Positions 10,004 to 22,863 of a DNA stretch of 64,000 bases are shown here, in pieces. This DNA comes from Isoetes taiwanensis (Eukaryota > Streptophyta > Lycopodiopsida > Isoetales > Isoetaceae), in assembly GCA_021234155.1 (NCBI GenBank), contig JAJEKV010000005.1:15437468-15501467 (forward strand), given 5' to 3'. The notes under the pieces are model-generated. The model searched no databases and was not told where the DNA came from. It saw only the letters and a list, made by a program, of their open reading frames with translations. The translations under genes and the position numbers were made by a program. Numbering within the stretch: the stretch's first letter is position 1; each line of letters opens with the position of its first letter.

Positions 10004-10700
10004 TCATGAACAATATTTAAGGACAACATCTACAGCTAGTTTCAGACGAATTCCCTTATAAGGCAAGTAAATGTGGCACAATATACAAAGAGAAGCACTG
10101 AGACTAACTTGGTGATAGGCTTGCCTTTGCGCACTGCCATTGCTTCCGTTTTTTGTCCAGCTTCCGTGCGTAATTATCTGGATGTTCATGTGCGCTCCCC
10201 AAAGCAGGAGGATTGCTGGGTGGTAGGGCACGATGTTTGAGTTCTCTTCTGTTGGCCTGAAGTACATCCACCTCTGTTTGCTGCTGTCGAACTGCGCCTC
10301 GCAGTTTGGCTGCGGCGGAAACGGGAACAGGTACTTGCACGGTATGGCGTGGCCTTCTAGTTTGCAGGAGGGCCTGCATGTGTGGATCTGCTTGTGCTGG
10401 ACTAGATCACGTAGCTTGTCCTCGTCTTGCGCCCCCATTGTGCTTGGTATGACGGCGACGATCTCGTTTGTGATCCTCTCTACAATTGCTTCCTTCACCC
10501 ACAGGATGATGTGTGAGTGCAGTATCTCATATCTGACCACGTAATGTTTCACTTGCCCCAGCAGCTTGCCTCCTCCGAGTACGTGCTTTGCAAGGAATGA
10601 CTCGAGGCATTTGTGGAACAGGGTGATGCATTCAATCGTATTTGTGGAACAGGGTGACGCATTCAACCGGGCAATCTGTCTGAGATTTATCATATATGCG
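10004..10700 (-). pseudogene. Helitron Rep (HUH endonuclease) fragment
   Basis: The minus-strand ORF shows the Helitron-like N-terminal domain of plant Rep/helicase proteins: YEILHSHIILWVKEAIVERI, carrying the HxH metal-binding motif (HSH), then QIHTCRPSCKLEGHAIPCKY, FPFPPQPNCEAQFDS, RWMYFRPTEENSNIVPYHPA and ILLLWGAHMNIQIITHGSW. The catalytic tyrosine segment normally follows THSSW. Here the frame degrades at that point, and recognisable downstream pieces continue in other frames (ASLCILCHIYLPYK). The Pif1-like helicase half is absent. In autonomous Helitrons this domain nicks and joins DNA for rolling-circle transposition. The copy is dead. No Helitron termini could be assigned around it. 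Confidence 0.8.
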
Positions 10701-11416
10701 ATTATATTGTTGGATCAACAAATTGCTTAACCACCATATAACATCGCTTATCAACCACGCCGCATCATAAATTATGCACAAAACCCTGTGATGAAGAAGT
10801 CTTGATAAGCTTAGACTATTGCATGACAAGGACTCTGCTTTTACCTAGATTTGAGGGCAACTTTCCAAACTGCACAAAGAGGGGTACATTTGGCTTCAAA
10901 GATGAAGTAGAAATGCCTTCAGTAACGAAGTAGAAATGCCAGACAAATTTTGTTACTATGAACTTGAGAAGAAACGTTTTGATTTGAAGCATCCACAGCG
11001 GCCGCTGAACATGTGCGGCAAGAACATCGCATAGAACTGGAAGCTCGACGTCTGGCCAAACTGAAAAATTGAGAATGGAATTACGAAAAAGGGGATGCTT
11101 CTAAATGCAAGATAAAACATGCCAACAGACATAAAACCAGGCCCAAGCTTAGCCATTTTGCAGACTTTTCTGATTTAAAGAGCAAAATCCTTGAATCGTT
11201 CTGATTAATATATTACGAACTGTAGATAGTACTAAGAATGTTATGCATTGCCGAGACAACCACTATTAAAGCCGTTTTGATTGCGATTCTATTTGTTCCT
11301 AAATCATTGTCAGAAGCTAAGTTATTGCTCTTCCCAATATCCACCGAAACTTATCGCTCAGGTTCAAGACCAAGATTCTAGCCTACTTGTGTGATGTGAG
11401 TTTTATTGTGATTATT
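10701..11416. other. Non-coding flank
   Basis: I see no conserved gene. At 10,610-10,665 a short duplication (TTTGTGGAACAGGGTGA) lies at the upstream edge of the Helitron Rep fragment. Short open frames here show no family motifs. Confidence 0.4.
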
Positions 11417-11420
11417 CTAA

Positions 11421-11790
11421 GGCTGAGATTCCACTGCCGGAAGTGGCAGTTAACTAGGTGGCATCAAATACCCTAAAAACTAAACTACCAGAGCAGGATG
11501 CATGATTCCACTACGGCGGAGGTAGTTCTTCCACAAAAAATCTATTCCGTTGATCTGATTCGTGTCAAGATCTGGAGTGGGGTAATTGATTCTGCTACAA
11601 AAAGACGGGAGGAATCCCCTGATAGTTAAGCGGCTGTTAATAGCATCCACATCATCTACCGAAGCAAAATCCAAAGCTCAATTACCTCTGCTAGTGGAAT
11701 CACAAAAAACAAGGGAAGTTTGGAATTGTTCAACACGATTGGACGAGTTTCAACTTCCAGGCATCAATTGCCGCCAGTGGAATCTCAGCC
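11421..11790. mobile_element. Tourist-like MITE (PIF/Harbinger type)
   Basis: Terminal inverted repeats start GGCTGAGATTCCACTG on the left (11,421-11,436) and end with its reverse complement CAGTGGAATCTCAGCC on the right (11,775-11,790). The 370-bp element is flanked by a direct TAA on both sides (11,418-11,420 and 11,791-11,793), the TSD of PIF/Harbinger transposons. It has no coding capacity. A GAGCAGGATGCATGATTC motif inside it (about 11,491-11,508) recurs at 16,861. Confidence 0.75.
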
Positions 11791-11794
11791 TAAG

Positions 11795-12310
11795 CTATAA
11801 TAAATAATAAGACGGTGACGTGGCATAAGGGGTGATGTGGCAATGAACTAAAGAATTAAGAACAAGGTGCTGCGCACGAGGGGTTGCCCTTCAATGCCCG
11901 AGAATTATATTCTCATGGTTTCTTTTGCTGTTTCGTGCTACGTGTTTTTTGTTTTGTGTGAAGCCGTGTAAATACTATGAATATACGGTGTCGTTTTTCT
12001 TAATGCAAGATGTGATACTTGGCCGAATTTGAACAGATTCATCGTATACAAAGCCCTCACCTATGCCGAATGTATCTCTGCATGAATATCCTCGGGGTGC
12101 AAAGGAATGGAACTGGTTATGGACATATACCTATCTCACAGTGTCACACACACCCCACACCATAGAGCGAAACGTTGAGCTCTTATATATTTTATACAAT
12201 TGTGAATAGTTGGTCGTTTATGCATTAAAAAAAGAGGCCACCCATTAAATGTCTCAAGAGAGACTTGAACACAATACCCTTCTATGTACAACACTTTAAA
12301 AGTATTTAAG
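11795..12310. other. Non-coding
   Basis: No gene seen. At 11,863-11,905 ACAAGGTGCTGCGCAC with a following GGGTTGCCCT block is an inverted relative of the sequence near 195-235. GTGACGTGGCA and GTGATGTGGCA motifs (11,816-11,843) resemble those at 41,770-41,860. Confidence 0.4.
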
Positions 12311-12314
12311 CAAC

Positions 12315-12769
12315 TCATTGATTAGTCCACATTGCCTCTAATATAATCACATCTTTGCACACAAATCTTTGCCATACATTTTGAACTCCTTGCAGCTTCG
12401 CATCCACCTGTTCTTCAGTCATATCCTGAAAGATCAAGAGTTTAGGGTTCAAGTGCTATACCTAAAGCAGACCCAGATCAAGTTTCACAGGCTTACCCAA
12501 AGTATGTTGATCACATTGGGCATGCCATCTTCAGGGATTTGGACTGCAAAGATATCATAATAAAAAACATTTTCATAAGGCAAATGGATTCCATCCTGTA
12601 TTTGAGCAAACTTTATTGGGTTAAAATTTTTATGTTGTGTCAGAAAGTTTTTGAAATATAATGATCTAGGTGCTGGCCAGAATAATAACAGGAATGCATC
12701 CATGGAGAATACTACTTTCCATACACCACTCCATCCATGAACTGGAAACACTCCGCAAAACACGCTTTA
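12315..12769 (-). pseudogene. GT47 exostosin-family fragment (three exons)
   Basis: Three minus-strand blocks match the C-terminal half of the exostosin (GT47) domain. Block 1 (12,678-about 12,769) has VFPVHGWSG in one frame and ILHGCIPVII in another, so a frameshift lies between. These correspond to the family's GW and GCIPV motifs. Block 2 (12,497-12,595, bounded by a CAG acceptor and GTAAGC donor) reads DGIHLPYENVFYYDIFAVQI and then EDGMPNVINILW. Block 3 (12,315-12,425) reads DMTEEQVDAKLQGVQNVWQR and ends at TGA. GT47 enzymes are Golgi glycosyltransferases for wall polysaccharides or extensin arabinosylation. Block 1 lacks a normal donor. Upstream exons are not found, so I read it as a decayed fragment with introns retained. 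Confidence 0.7.
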
Positions 12770-13612
12770 AAATTACACCATTTGCATCTTTCAACTATAT
12801 GCTTCTACAAGAAGACATAATTCATTAACAATTGCCACTGCTTGAGCTCAATATAAGAGCATTTAATATTCTGATTTGCTTCCTTTTGCTGTTGCATGCA
12901 ATGCTCCCATCAACCTGTTTCCTTTTCATTTTAGAAAAATGAACAGCTTCCAATTAGTGACAGAACATGACAACTTCCAAATAATGACCCCAACAAAGCA
13001 ACATCGAAGCAGGGAGGCAACCACCTTGAACCCAACCGATTTACCACTTCCATACCTACAGCTTGTAGAAGTTATAATCAACTCGGTTCAAGACTAAATA
13101 TTAAGGAGATTACTAGTGTCAGCAAGTAGAGCATTTTTCCCTCTCCAGGTTATTGCATGCAATCTTCTCCCCATGTACCACATATGATCTTCCTTTATCT
13201 TCTCTCTCTAACAGAATTCTTGATATTAGACCCATTGAAAGACCAAAGGACCTCGTAGATGAACCCCATGCCCTCCTGGTCATGAAGCAACCACAATACA
13301 AAGGAAATGAAAGAAGTGCATCAAATAGCAGCAATAAGTAGCAAGTTGCAACCCAACAATTTTATTGAAGGAGCAAAACAAGATTACCCACTGTGTAGCC
13401 CAAGCAAGAAAAGGCGGGAAATCAATTTGAATTCATTTCCGAGTCCATATCACTGTATAGTACACTGTTCACTCTAATTAGCTGCCAAAGTAGTCGAGGG
13501 ATATATTCGGAGTTCTTACAGATATCAAATAAGATATCATAGGTACAGATAGACAATAAAAAATTATCTTCATATCTAGAACATGTTTTAATGCCATGGT
13601 TACAAGAAACTC
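12770..13612. other. Non-coding between exostosin and UBP fragments
   Basis: Short open frames at 12,876-13,097 and 13,119-13,341 show no family signature. I see no poly(A) tract or target duplication here that would mark the 3' end of a UBP retrocopy. Confidence 0.4.
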
Positions 13613-16282
13613 TTAAACTCTTTCATAAAACAGAAGGTATGCCTCACTTCTCAGCACATTTTCTATAGTTGTCTTCTGTACATGTGAATCACTGATATGA
13701 TACCACCTATCATTTTCTATAGTTGCATCTGTTTTACTTGTTCTGATTACATTGGTCCTGCTGTAATCTCTCACATATGCAACATAATGTCCACCCTTCA
13801 TTGTGCCGGAGTGTTCCACAACTCCAACAAGTTTATAATTGAGAGAACAGGGCTGCCTAGAATTAACAAAAGGTTGTAAATCCAACCACTCGTCGAACGC
13901 AATATGCCCAGTAAGTTTGCTTAATCTTCCGCGCATATCCTGTGCAAATCTTTTGAGATGTACAGTAAGCACAGGCGGTACCTTATTAATAAGCAATCTC
14001 TTCATTGCATTGCGTTTTACTGGTTTTCCTGGCTTCTTTATCTTCTCTTCTGCCTCAGTCTGGTGCTTTGTCTGTTTTCCATTACCACAATTCATTATTT
14101 TGCCATAATTTGTGGGAATAACTTCGCCCCAAGCCCAACCATTTCTGACTAGATTAAAAGTCAGATCTGCATGATTTTTTCCTACGTACTGGCCCTCTGC
14201 TGTTGAGGAACAGCCCTTCATCGTCTGATTATCGCTACTGTCAGAATGGCATGGATAATCACAAGACAAAACTTCACCCAGGTCCTCTAGTTTCCCACTT
14301 GAACTCACGGCTTCATAGATGGAGTCATCTTGCCCATTCTTAGTATTTGATGTCATCCTTTTTCTACAAGACTGATTTTGGTTGGTTGCAAATTCTGATA
14401 AAGATATGCGGGAACATTTGTCACATTCCCAGGCATTATCCCCATAAAGGAACTCCGTTTTTGTAAAAACAGCTAGGCATCCTTCAAGAGTCATTGGAAC
14501 TATCTCCTCTTCAATAATTTCTTGAATACTGTCATTCTCCAAGTCCTCACCATAACCATTTTCCATAACCTCCACTTTCTCAAGACCGCTTCCATACACT
14601 GCACTATTCTCAGTTTATATCTAGTGAGGATTCCTCCTGGAAAAGATCGGCCAAACCACAATCTTCATTAGCACTCATATCCTCCGTCACAGAAAGTCCA
14701 CTACAAGCTGAATTTCCAGCCACCATCTTTCAGATATCTTGCTCATTTTGCACAGAACTTAAATTTGCTTCTATACTTTTGTTTTCCCAATGTGGAAGGA
14801 GGATCACTGCAGAAGTTGAAAGTTCCCCAGTGGTTGAAGATTGACCTAAAAAAGTGCAAGCTGCCCCATCTAAAGCATCATCAGCACATGGCAAATTTAC
14901 AGGCTCAGAAATTCGATCTCGGGTTGTGTCTATATCAGACAAAGAGGAAGTTAACAAACTAGAAGACTGATTGCAAGATGCAGTCATCATATGCACTTTG
15001 CTCTGTCCACCCTCCACCTCTGCTCCTCCAGTTATATAATCCAGCCATGTCATGTCATTCTCACTAGTACATACAAGCCCACTGTCTTTTAGCTCGCCTC
15101 CATTGGGTTTCAATTCTGCCAACTTCAAACTCCTCTCAGATGATGCCGTAGATCTCTTTCCTCGAACCAAATGCTTTCTGCCCTTAAGTTCCTTCTTTCC
15201 ACTATACATTTTGTCACCTTTTGAAATGCCATTGGATTTTCCCAAAGTACTCTTACATTTGGCAAAGACAGGTCAAGGAAGGGCTCCAAAACTGTTGAGG
15301 AATGACCACAGTCAGAACAACTAACTGTGCTCGACAATTGACCTCCAAATACCTGTTCTACAAAAGTCTCTGTCATTTCCTCTCTCTTTTTCTTTTCACT
15401 AGCTTTCATGTCCAGACCTTGTTTAGCATCAGTCCCTATATTCTTATCACTTGCAGATTTCAAATGAGGATTGGCTACACGCTTTCAAATCTTTTCTTCA
15501 ACATGCAAACCATCGAGCAGACATCTAAGAAGCTCATGACTATCTTGCTGTTGAAAGCCCTTAAATCTGGATGCTCTTTCACATATTGCATCAAAGAGGG
15601 ATTTAGGATTGTAATCTTTACCTCCTTTGTTTTGCCCCTTCACGTTAGCATCTACAGATGTGGGGTCCTTATCACTAGGAAAAGCAAACTGAACCATCTC
15701 TACAGCCCGATGCAGAAGATTGCCTTTTACAACTAAACGGGTATTCAAAATGCCAGCCTCATCCATTATAATGGCTTTACACTTAAAACACCAGACTCTT
15801 CCACTTTTGCATTGCATTGCAAAGGGATGTTTCTGATGCAAGAAATGGGATCGAGCATGTCCGTTGCCTACCACATCAACGATATACTGCTCGTCATTAT
15901 CAACTACAGTGCCACCACATGCAACATAACCACATGCCAAGCATATCCATTGGGAAGAGTCTTCTAGTGCATTTAGCTTGCCAGCATTCCGACATCTGGC
16001 CCCTTTCTTCTTCAATACCTTCCCTTTGCCTTTTTATTCATTTGCCTCACTCGGAGCCTTGTTGCAACCCCGGCATTCCAAAGCCTCTGCAGACTGCAAT
16101 TGTGAAGCTAAAATTTCCAAATTAATTCCAACATCAAGATGTCCACATTTAAACTCCACTGCCACCTCGCTGCTCGCCTCATCGTGCTCATAATCCTCGC
16201 ATTGGGTTGCTGGATCTGGCACAACGGCTTTTGAATGAGGTGACAATATTGGCTGAACTCTCTTTTTCGCTCTTTTCCCCAT
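13613..16282 (-). pseudogene. Ubiquitin carboxyl-terminal hydrolase (UBP1/UBP2-like), broken, no Cys box
   Basis: The ORF starts MGKRAKKR at 16,282. A zf-UBP domain follows ([38 protein letters not shown] and WCFKCK), then the QQD box [18 protein letters not shown] (about 15,510-15,559), a CSDCGHSS zinc pair, a Ser-rich insert, KVPPVLTVHLKRFAQDMRG, the His box HSGTMKGGHYVAYVR (13,772-13,795) and WYHISDSHV, ending LLFYERV. Family members remove ubiquitin from proteins. The catalytic Cys box (GNTCFxNS type) is missing: NTRLVVKG runs directly into NLLHRAVEM near 15,722. Further damage is an in-frame TAA at 16,034, a TGA at 15,485, and frameshifts near 15,240 and 14,612. No intron interrupts 2.7 kb, so a retrocopy is possible, though I see no tail or target duplication. 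Confidence 0.88.
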
Positions 16283-19200
16283 GCCCTTACTGTAGATTAC
16301 TTCCACTCTCCTCTAAACTTGTTATTGGTAGTTAAATTCCTTACCCATCTCCATCGACTGGACCAGAAGCACGATATGGGTCTTCCGACTGCATACGCCA
16401 TTTCAATCTTGTTGATACAGGGAAGATTCAAGCCTAGAAGCTGCCGCCAAGGCCAAGGCTTCAGATTTCGCTCGCTAGAATTGCCCGTGCCATATGCACA
16501 TTTTGTTAACTAGCTAAGTTAACTCACCAAAGAAATGTAAGAAGGATTCAAGATGAAAAACTAACCTCAGTGATCCGAACTTTAGAAGCAGAGGCATTAT
16601 ATTCTAGAAACAATTGCCCAATATGTGGCTTCCAAACTGGATTTCTCACTTGATTTCTTCCGATGCTTTTTTGATTTGAAGCCACTTCTGTATACGTTGA
16701 CGGGTTCGCAGGAACTAGAAAAATATATATTATTCACACAATAAAGGCAAAACTCCCCGTAAACATAAGCAATTGGCATGAACGGAGCGTTAGAGCAGGT
16801 GATCCTCTATCCACTTAGCAGCTTTAATTTTTAGAAACGGATATCTAATGAGCGATTGGAGAGCAGGATGCATGATTCTACAGTTCCCAAAACTTGGCAC
16901 CGATTTGATTGCCACACTGACCGCCCTGAATATGTAGAATTTCTCTCATGATGTTGAGCTTAATCCCAAAACCTAATCCGATTGAGGAAGCAGAGAGCAA
17001 GCTGGTAAGCAAGACGGGAGCAAAGGGATGCTCTGCTATATTCTGGTCGGGCTGCCATATAGATCATGGACTGGCTACCGGCTACACAATGTAGCCTCGC
17101 CCAGTAACGAAGGTGACCGCGCATTTAAAGGCGGTAGCAGGTTTTTAGCAGTTGTCTGAATATACTAGGCATATACCAGCATATCCTTGGGATATGCTAA
17201 TAACCCACCTGGGTTTGCCTTGCCCCCCTAGGGGCAACCCAAAAAGGGCTGAGAACGTGAAAAGAGGGGAAGGCAGAGATCAGAGTGATAAGAAGAGAGA
17301 GAAATAGTGATTTGAAGAAGCGATTTTGGAGGTAAGGATTAAACCTGATGTTTGTTTTAAAAGAAAAGGGGAATTCATCTTAAGAGCAAGAATAACTATG
17401 GGCTGGGGTATCAGAGAAACAAGTGCTCTTGTAATTTCGATTCTTTATGACTGCTCTAAACCATGAATTGATGGGTCTTATACGAACCAAGAGCCGAAAT
17501 TCTCCTATTAAGCCAACTCCAGATCTTGTAGATCCCTCTGGGATCATTTTCACTGTGCAATGAAAGGAATCCGGCTGCTGTTTGCGCTAGAAAGGGAAAT
17601 AGATGGGGCTTCATAATCCATGTCACAAGAAACCATGAATCGTGTAGGTAAACAAGAAAGATCAGGCACAAATAGGTCTTCTGGAACACGATTTCAACAT
17701 GCCTTGTGGGACACTGATTCTTCTATTTTCTGATAACAACGGCCTTTGTCTGCTAAGAATCAAATAAGAAGCAAACTTAGATTACAGATTTCGGTCTTCT
17801 TCCTCTGTATTACCTAGGTCGGGCCGTCCAAATCGTGCCGCATAACAGTTCATCCGTCGTCATATTTTAGGGCATGAAACAGTTTTAGTTGGGTCTGTTG
17901 TAATTTTGTTGAGGTTAAGTTATGAAACTAAATTGGAATATATAAATATGTGTAGTTATTGTTTATTGGTTAAAGGTGTGTGTCTCTCATCAAAACGGCA
18001 AGGGTTCAATCCTTGGTTTGTGCAAGAAATTTTGTCAAATTATCTAGCTTTAATATACGACACTGTCAACCATTTAATATAGGACCATTCGAATTTCTAT
18101 TAGATACCTTAATTTAACAAGATCCATTTAGATAAGTTGTAAGATAAGTCTCGAACGTAGTTAGATACTTTGCCAACTTAGGTTATTAGTCCATTATGAT
18201 ATTTTGCAAGATCAATTTGAATCTTAGTTAGACATTCAAGAAGGCTAAATTATTTGACCTTCTATCATGTTGCTAGCCTAGTTGCACCTTGGTCTGCCCA
18301 CAACTCTCCGGGGAGAATAAGCAGAAACTGAGGCCGCGAGTGTTAAGCACTCAGCACTAGCGAGTGGGCACTGACGAAGCTCGCTAGTGCGGACTCGACG
18401 CTGGTCACGTCGAGTTGCTTCTAGGTGAAGGTTTTTCCCCGAGCTAGAGACCCGTAGCTTAGGGAGACCGCAACATATTACTTGGGACTTGGGGACGACG
18501 TGTAGGTTCTGCACCCGTGGATCCTAAGGTATTTGTGTTATGTATCTAAGTATTAATCGGTGTCGAGCGAAGGACCGTCACAACTTGAGCATTTCAAAAT
18601 GCGCAGCTATGTCTAGAAGCTTCATACCTTGGAATCTTCCCTCTGCATAGAAACTATATTGTTCTCTCCCGCTTTGTGGCACAAAACTGCCCAAATTTTT
18701 GCAATCTATGAAAAATCTCTGTGAAGAGCAAGATCCTGTTCAGAAACAAACTGTCTAGACTGCACCAAAACCTGACTGATTCTAGATGTAGAGTCCCTTG
18801 GAAATTTCACAGATCAAGATACTCAACCAAAACCTGAATGATGCTAGACGTGATGTGGAATGGGAAAAGGTCGCCCATTCCCGACGTGGGCACGACGTCA
18901 AGGAAAGAAGAGAAGGGAGATTTCGGCCGGAGGGAGGATTTTGGCGCAGATATGGCGCCCAGCTAGTGATAATCCGGCCATGGTGCAAATGGTGCAGCTA
19001 TGGCGATTCTTGTTGCTTTCGAGGTAGAGTCATTCTTGTTGATTTGAGGCATTCTTCCCAGGCATTTTCTTCATTCTAAGCCCTAAGGATCCGAGCAAGG
19101 GGGATTGACACAAAAGACCCATATAAATCTAGTGAGTTTCTCGATGTTTTCGTACGTATACTAGGGGTTTAAATCCCCCTCTTACTGACATTCTAGTGTA

Positions 19201-20700
19201 TTTTCTCCACGGAAGGGGTGTTTTTCCAACAGTTTTACGTACGTATATAGGGGTGTTTCTTCTCACCTTAAGCACGCAGGTGGCATGTACTCATGTGATA
19301 AAGGTGAATCCCCCGTGGATCCGAGTTCTTAAGGTTCAAAAGGATTCTAGGCTGCAGTATTCGAGTTTGGAGTCGAGTTTGGAGTGCATTTTTCAGTGTA
19401 GACTCATTTACCTGTAAGTCTTTTTCCCTGCATGCAAACGGCAAGAAAAAACAAAAGATTTCTTCAAAAAATGCCTGCCTCTGGTTGCCGTGCCGCCATA
19501 GCCGCCATATCTGCTGCCGAATCCATCTGCTTATTTCTTGCTCACTTCCATAGATACTGAGATGCCTGCAAAACAAGAGAAACAGAGGCAAAAGATAAGA
19601 AGGAGCCGGAGGCACAAGATAAGAAGAAACAGAGGCAAAAGATAAAAAACTGGCTGTTACAGGTCATCTCAGAATGGCAAACCCATTTGTCATTCTGGGA
19701 TAGAATGGTTTCCACGTGGCAGCCATTCATTGGTTAAAAAAACAAGAATACACACCCACTTTCCTTGACGTAGAAGGTCCCTGAAAATTTCGCAGGCCAA
19801 GATACTCAAACAAAACACTTCCACGCCTCCGTGCTACACCCGATTTGTAAAAATAGAAGACTTCAACCATCTGAGTGATCGATTTGCAGACAATAAAACC
19901 TAATGTAAAACCAAATATAGGCAGGCACAAGAAACCGTGGCTCTAAAAAAAGGGTGCAGGACGGTTTGGAGAATTTTGATACACTTACAACTGCTAAGAA
20001 GAAAAAAAATCCCGCGAGGGTTTAGGATACTCCATGCATGATAGATTTCTTTGTTGGCAAGAAAGAGAACATAGCCAGCCTCCTTGATCTATTGGTGTAC
20101 AATCTGCAACGAAATAGATGCCCAGAAAAAAAGAAGTAAAAACATTAGAATTGTAGGTTTACAGGCCGCCGAAGAACAGACACCCAATGCATACCTCCGC
20201 CCAAAGCAAAGAGTGAAAGCAAGAAGTCGTTACAACCTTAAATGCAAATCCGCACAAAAAAACATTGCAGAGATCTACAACTTGTCTGATCCATAAGAAA
20301 TGATCAAAAACTGGAATATTGTAAACGGTTGTAGATAAGTCCAACCTGAGAATGCCGGAATAGAGCCCTGGCACGAAAACCATGTCGCAAGAAGACTATG
20401 CATCACCGAAGCAATCAATCGAATGAATAGAATGAATAGGAAAGAGAAATTCAAAAAAAAAAAAAACTAGTCAAAATCACGTTTGGTTACTTCGCTTAGG
20501 AATTTAGTTCGTATAATAATTTGAGTGTTTCAGCAATGTAGGAGGAAAAGTATAATTATTTTGGTCTAGAGATACAACCAACCATATAGTAGCCTCCACG
20601 TGTAATGTAACCTCCACTTGTTGGTCCTAAGATTGAATTGTCACTACACATCTCAGAGACCATAGACTAAATTCAACGATTCGAGCGCCCTCCACATGCA
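16283..20700. other. Long non-coding stretch
   Basis: No gene can be supported. Items seen: a minus-strand frame at about 16,563-16,720 reading KPHIGQLFLEYNASASKVRI between a possible acceptor and donor, family unknown; GAGCAGGATGCATGATTC at 16,861, shared with the MITE at 11.4 kb; an inverted TTGCCCC...GGGGCAA at about 17,219-17,236; a GC-richer patch at 18,290-18,510; and two related blocks (GGAAATTTCACAGATCAAGA near 18,797 and GAAAATTTCGCAGGCCAAGA near 19,780), probably copies of one dispersed repeat. Confidence 0.4.
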
Positions 20701-20718
20701 TAGAAATCTTATCTGGAT

Positions 20719-20790
20719 GCAATGTGGATAGCCTAAAATTGCTTCAAAGTCTCAACTCGTATTTGTGCAAACGTGCCACAAAATAAAATA
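20719..20790 (+). repeat. A-tailed dispersed repeat, copy 1
   Basis: CTAAAATTGCTTCAAAGT, followed by TTTGTGCAAACGTGC and an A-rich tail (AAAATAAAATATAAAAAAAA). The same block with a pure A tail occurs at 24,099-24,172. The shared core with poly(A) suggests the 3' end of a SINE or other retroposed family. Confidence 0.6.
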
Positions 20791-22860
20791 TAAAAAAAAT
20801 ACTCTCCTCCATGGTGTGTCACATAATGATCTAAGAAGCACGTACTCACTATGCTTTGAAGTTTTTTAACCACGTGACAAGAGCTAGAGGAGTTGTTATT
20901 TTGTATATCCTAGTTTGAACCTATCGAGGGTTGCAACCCCCGCTTTTCATCTATTGATATTGGTTGACAATTGAACAACGTTGTGGTCACCAAATATTGT
21001 TGTTAATGGTTGGCAGTTCACAACAGTGTGGTGATTTTCAAGGATGATTTAAACATCAACCTTTTTTAAGAAGACTTACCTACCTAACTTTGACAAGGAC
21101 AAGGTCAAACTTGCTTGATGTAATTTGTATTTAGTTGTGAATATGTCCTTTCGGAAATGCTCATCTTACATAAGGCGACCTTCATTCAAGTTAAATGTGT
21201 GCTCCACAATGAACGTTGGTAATGGTTTGATATATGCCCATGTACACTTAGTCGTCACATAAGAGTTCTTTTAAACCTCTATATAGGAGTTGTAAAATAA
21301 TGTTAGGCCTCTATATAGGAGTTATAGAATAATGTTAGCCATGTAAACTATCTGTTGATGCAAAAACTTCAGAAGAATGTGCTAAAGAAGGTTGACTTTC
21401 TAAATATTATAACAAGCATGGTATGCCTTCAAATGATGAAAATAACAAGATACAACCATTGGCTGAAATCCAATCACATTGGGTAATAATCTCCCACTAT
21501 AGGTTTGGATGATCAAAGTAGGTAGCACAACAATAACAGGTCATTTTTTGCTACCTGTACCATGAATCAGTTCGTTTGTTGGCCAGCAAAGAGCCCTTTA
21601 AGAAGACAATATTGTTGATTAAGGTCAACCCTCCCGTCTGACATATCATAATTTGGAAGGGTTATACCCAGCTCTAACCAGATAATTTGGCAGTAAATAT
21701 CCTCTATCGGATTTTGAATATAAGCTAATGATTATTTGTCGAATTTTGACAGAAACCCCACAGTTTGTTTTTCGATAAATAAAAACTCGAATAAAAAAAT
21801 AACGATTGTGACTAGAAATTTGAGAGACTAACCCCCTGTTTTTCAATGCCTGGTTATACCTCCTCAAAGAATGTCGGAGATTATGCAACTCCCTCACTTT
21901 GAATATCTAAAGTTAATTTTTGTGCCCTATCTCATGTCTTTTACATATTTGTTTTAGTTTTTCTATTCCCTATACTTACGTTTTTGTTTCCCAATGGCAT
22001 CAATTTTTATGGGGAGTTTGTTAATTCCCAATAGCATCAATTTTTATGGGGAGTTTGTTAAACCTCTTATGTATAGAAGTTGCTCTCTGTCCAATGAGCG
22101 TTGTAAGAACAATAAAGAGAGAATACAGAAGAAAAAGTAACATAGACGACTTTTTATGCACAGATGGCAATTGCTAGAAAGAAAGGAACTCCATTAAAAT
22201 GCACTCCTTATCCATGGAGCCTTTTCAAAAATGCTACTGCCTCTCCATAACATTTAAGAAAGACTGGCCCCTCACTAAGATTAAAAACCAATCCAAGGAA
22301 AGATTGAAGTTTGGAACTCTATAAACTTACAAAAAGCAAAAACTGAATTTCTTAGGTGTGTAGTGTGGACCAAAATGCCAAACGTTCTTTTATTTCAGAG
22401 TAGGTCACTTAACAAAATGTTTCATTGAAGTGCAGTCACCATATGTACATTTCTACTCGATTGTTGTAAAATGTAACGGAGCCCAGCCACAACTGGGAAT
22501 GATTCAAGCTTATGATAAATATAATTGTGCAACTCGGGCTTGGGCCTGCCAGAACATAACACTGTGCACTAACAAAAAGTGACAGTATACACCCTCCTCT
22601 TATATATATACAAAGTAAAGCTCTAACTTGAACAGCTCAGTCTTTGAACTATGATTGACTGCTATAACAATGAAGCAAGCATGTAATAGCTTTCCACAAG
22701 CGCGGAACAACTTTCATCTTTTAGCATCCACCAATTCATCAATACCAAAATACTAGACTGCCTTAGTAGTGTGGATGATCAGCTTGTAAACGAAATCCAC
22801 CAACACTAAATTATCAAATTTGCATTAACAGTGAATCACTTGGATACTAGGAACTGTATG
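20791..22860. other. Non-coding with two short tandem duplications
   Basis: A 32-bp unit containing CTCTATATAGGAGTT is duplicated at 21,276-21,307 and 21,308-21,340. A 37-bp unit containing GCATCAATTTTTATGGGGAG is duplicated at 21,988-22,024 and 22,025-22,061. Otherwise I see nothing up to the SEC fragment, whose 3' flank begins near 22,860. Confidence 0.5.
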
Positions 22861-22863
22861 TCA

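Noticed and set aside
17950-18030. tRNA-like pattern (TTGGTTAAAGG ... GGGTTCAATCC)
   Set aside because: A B-box-like motif is present but no cloverleaf with matching acceptor stem could be drawn. It may be a SINE relic at most.
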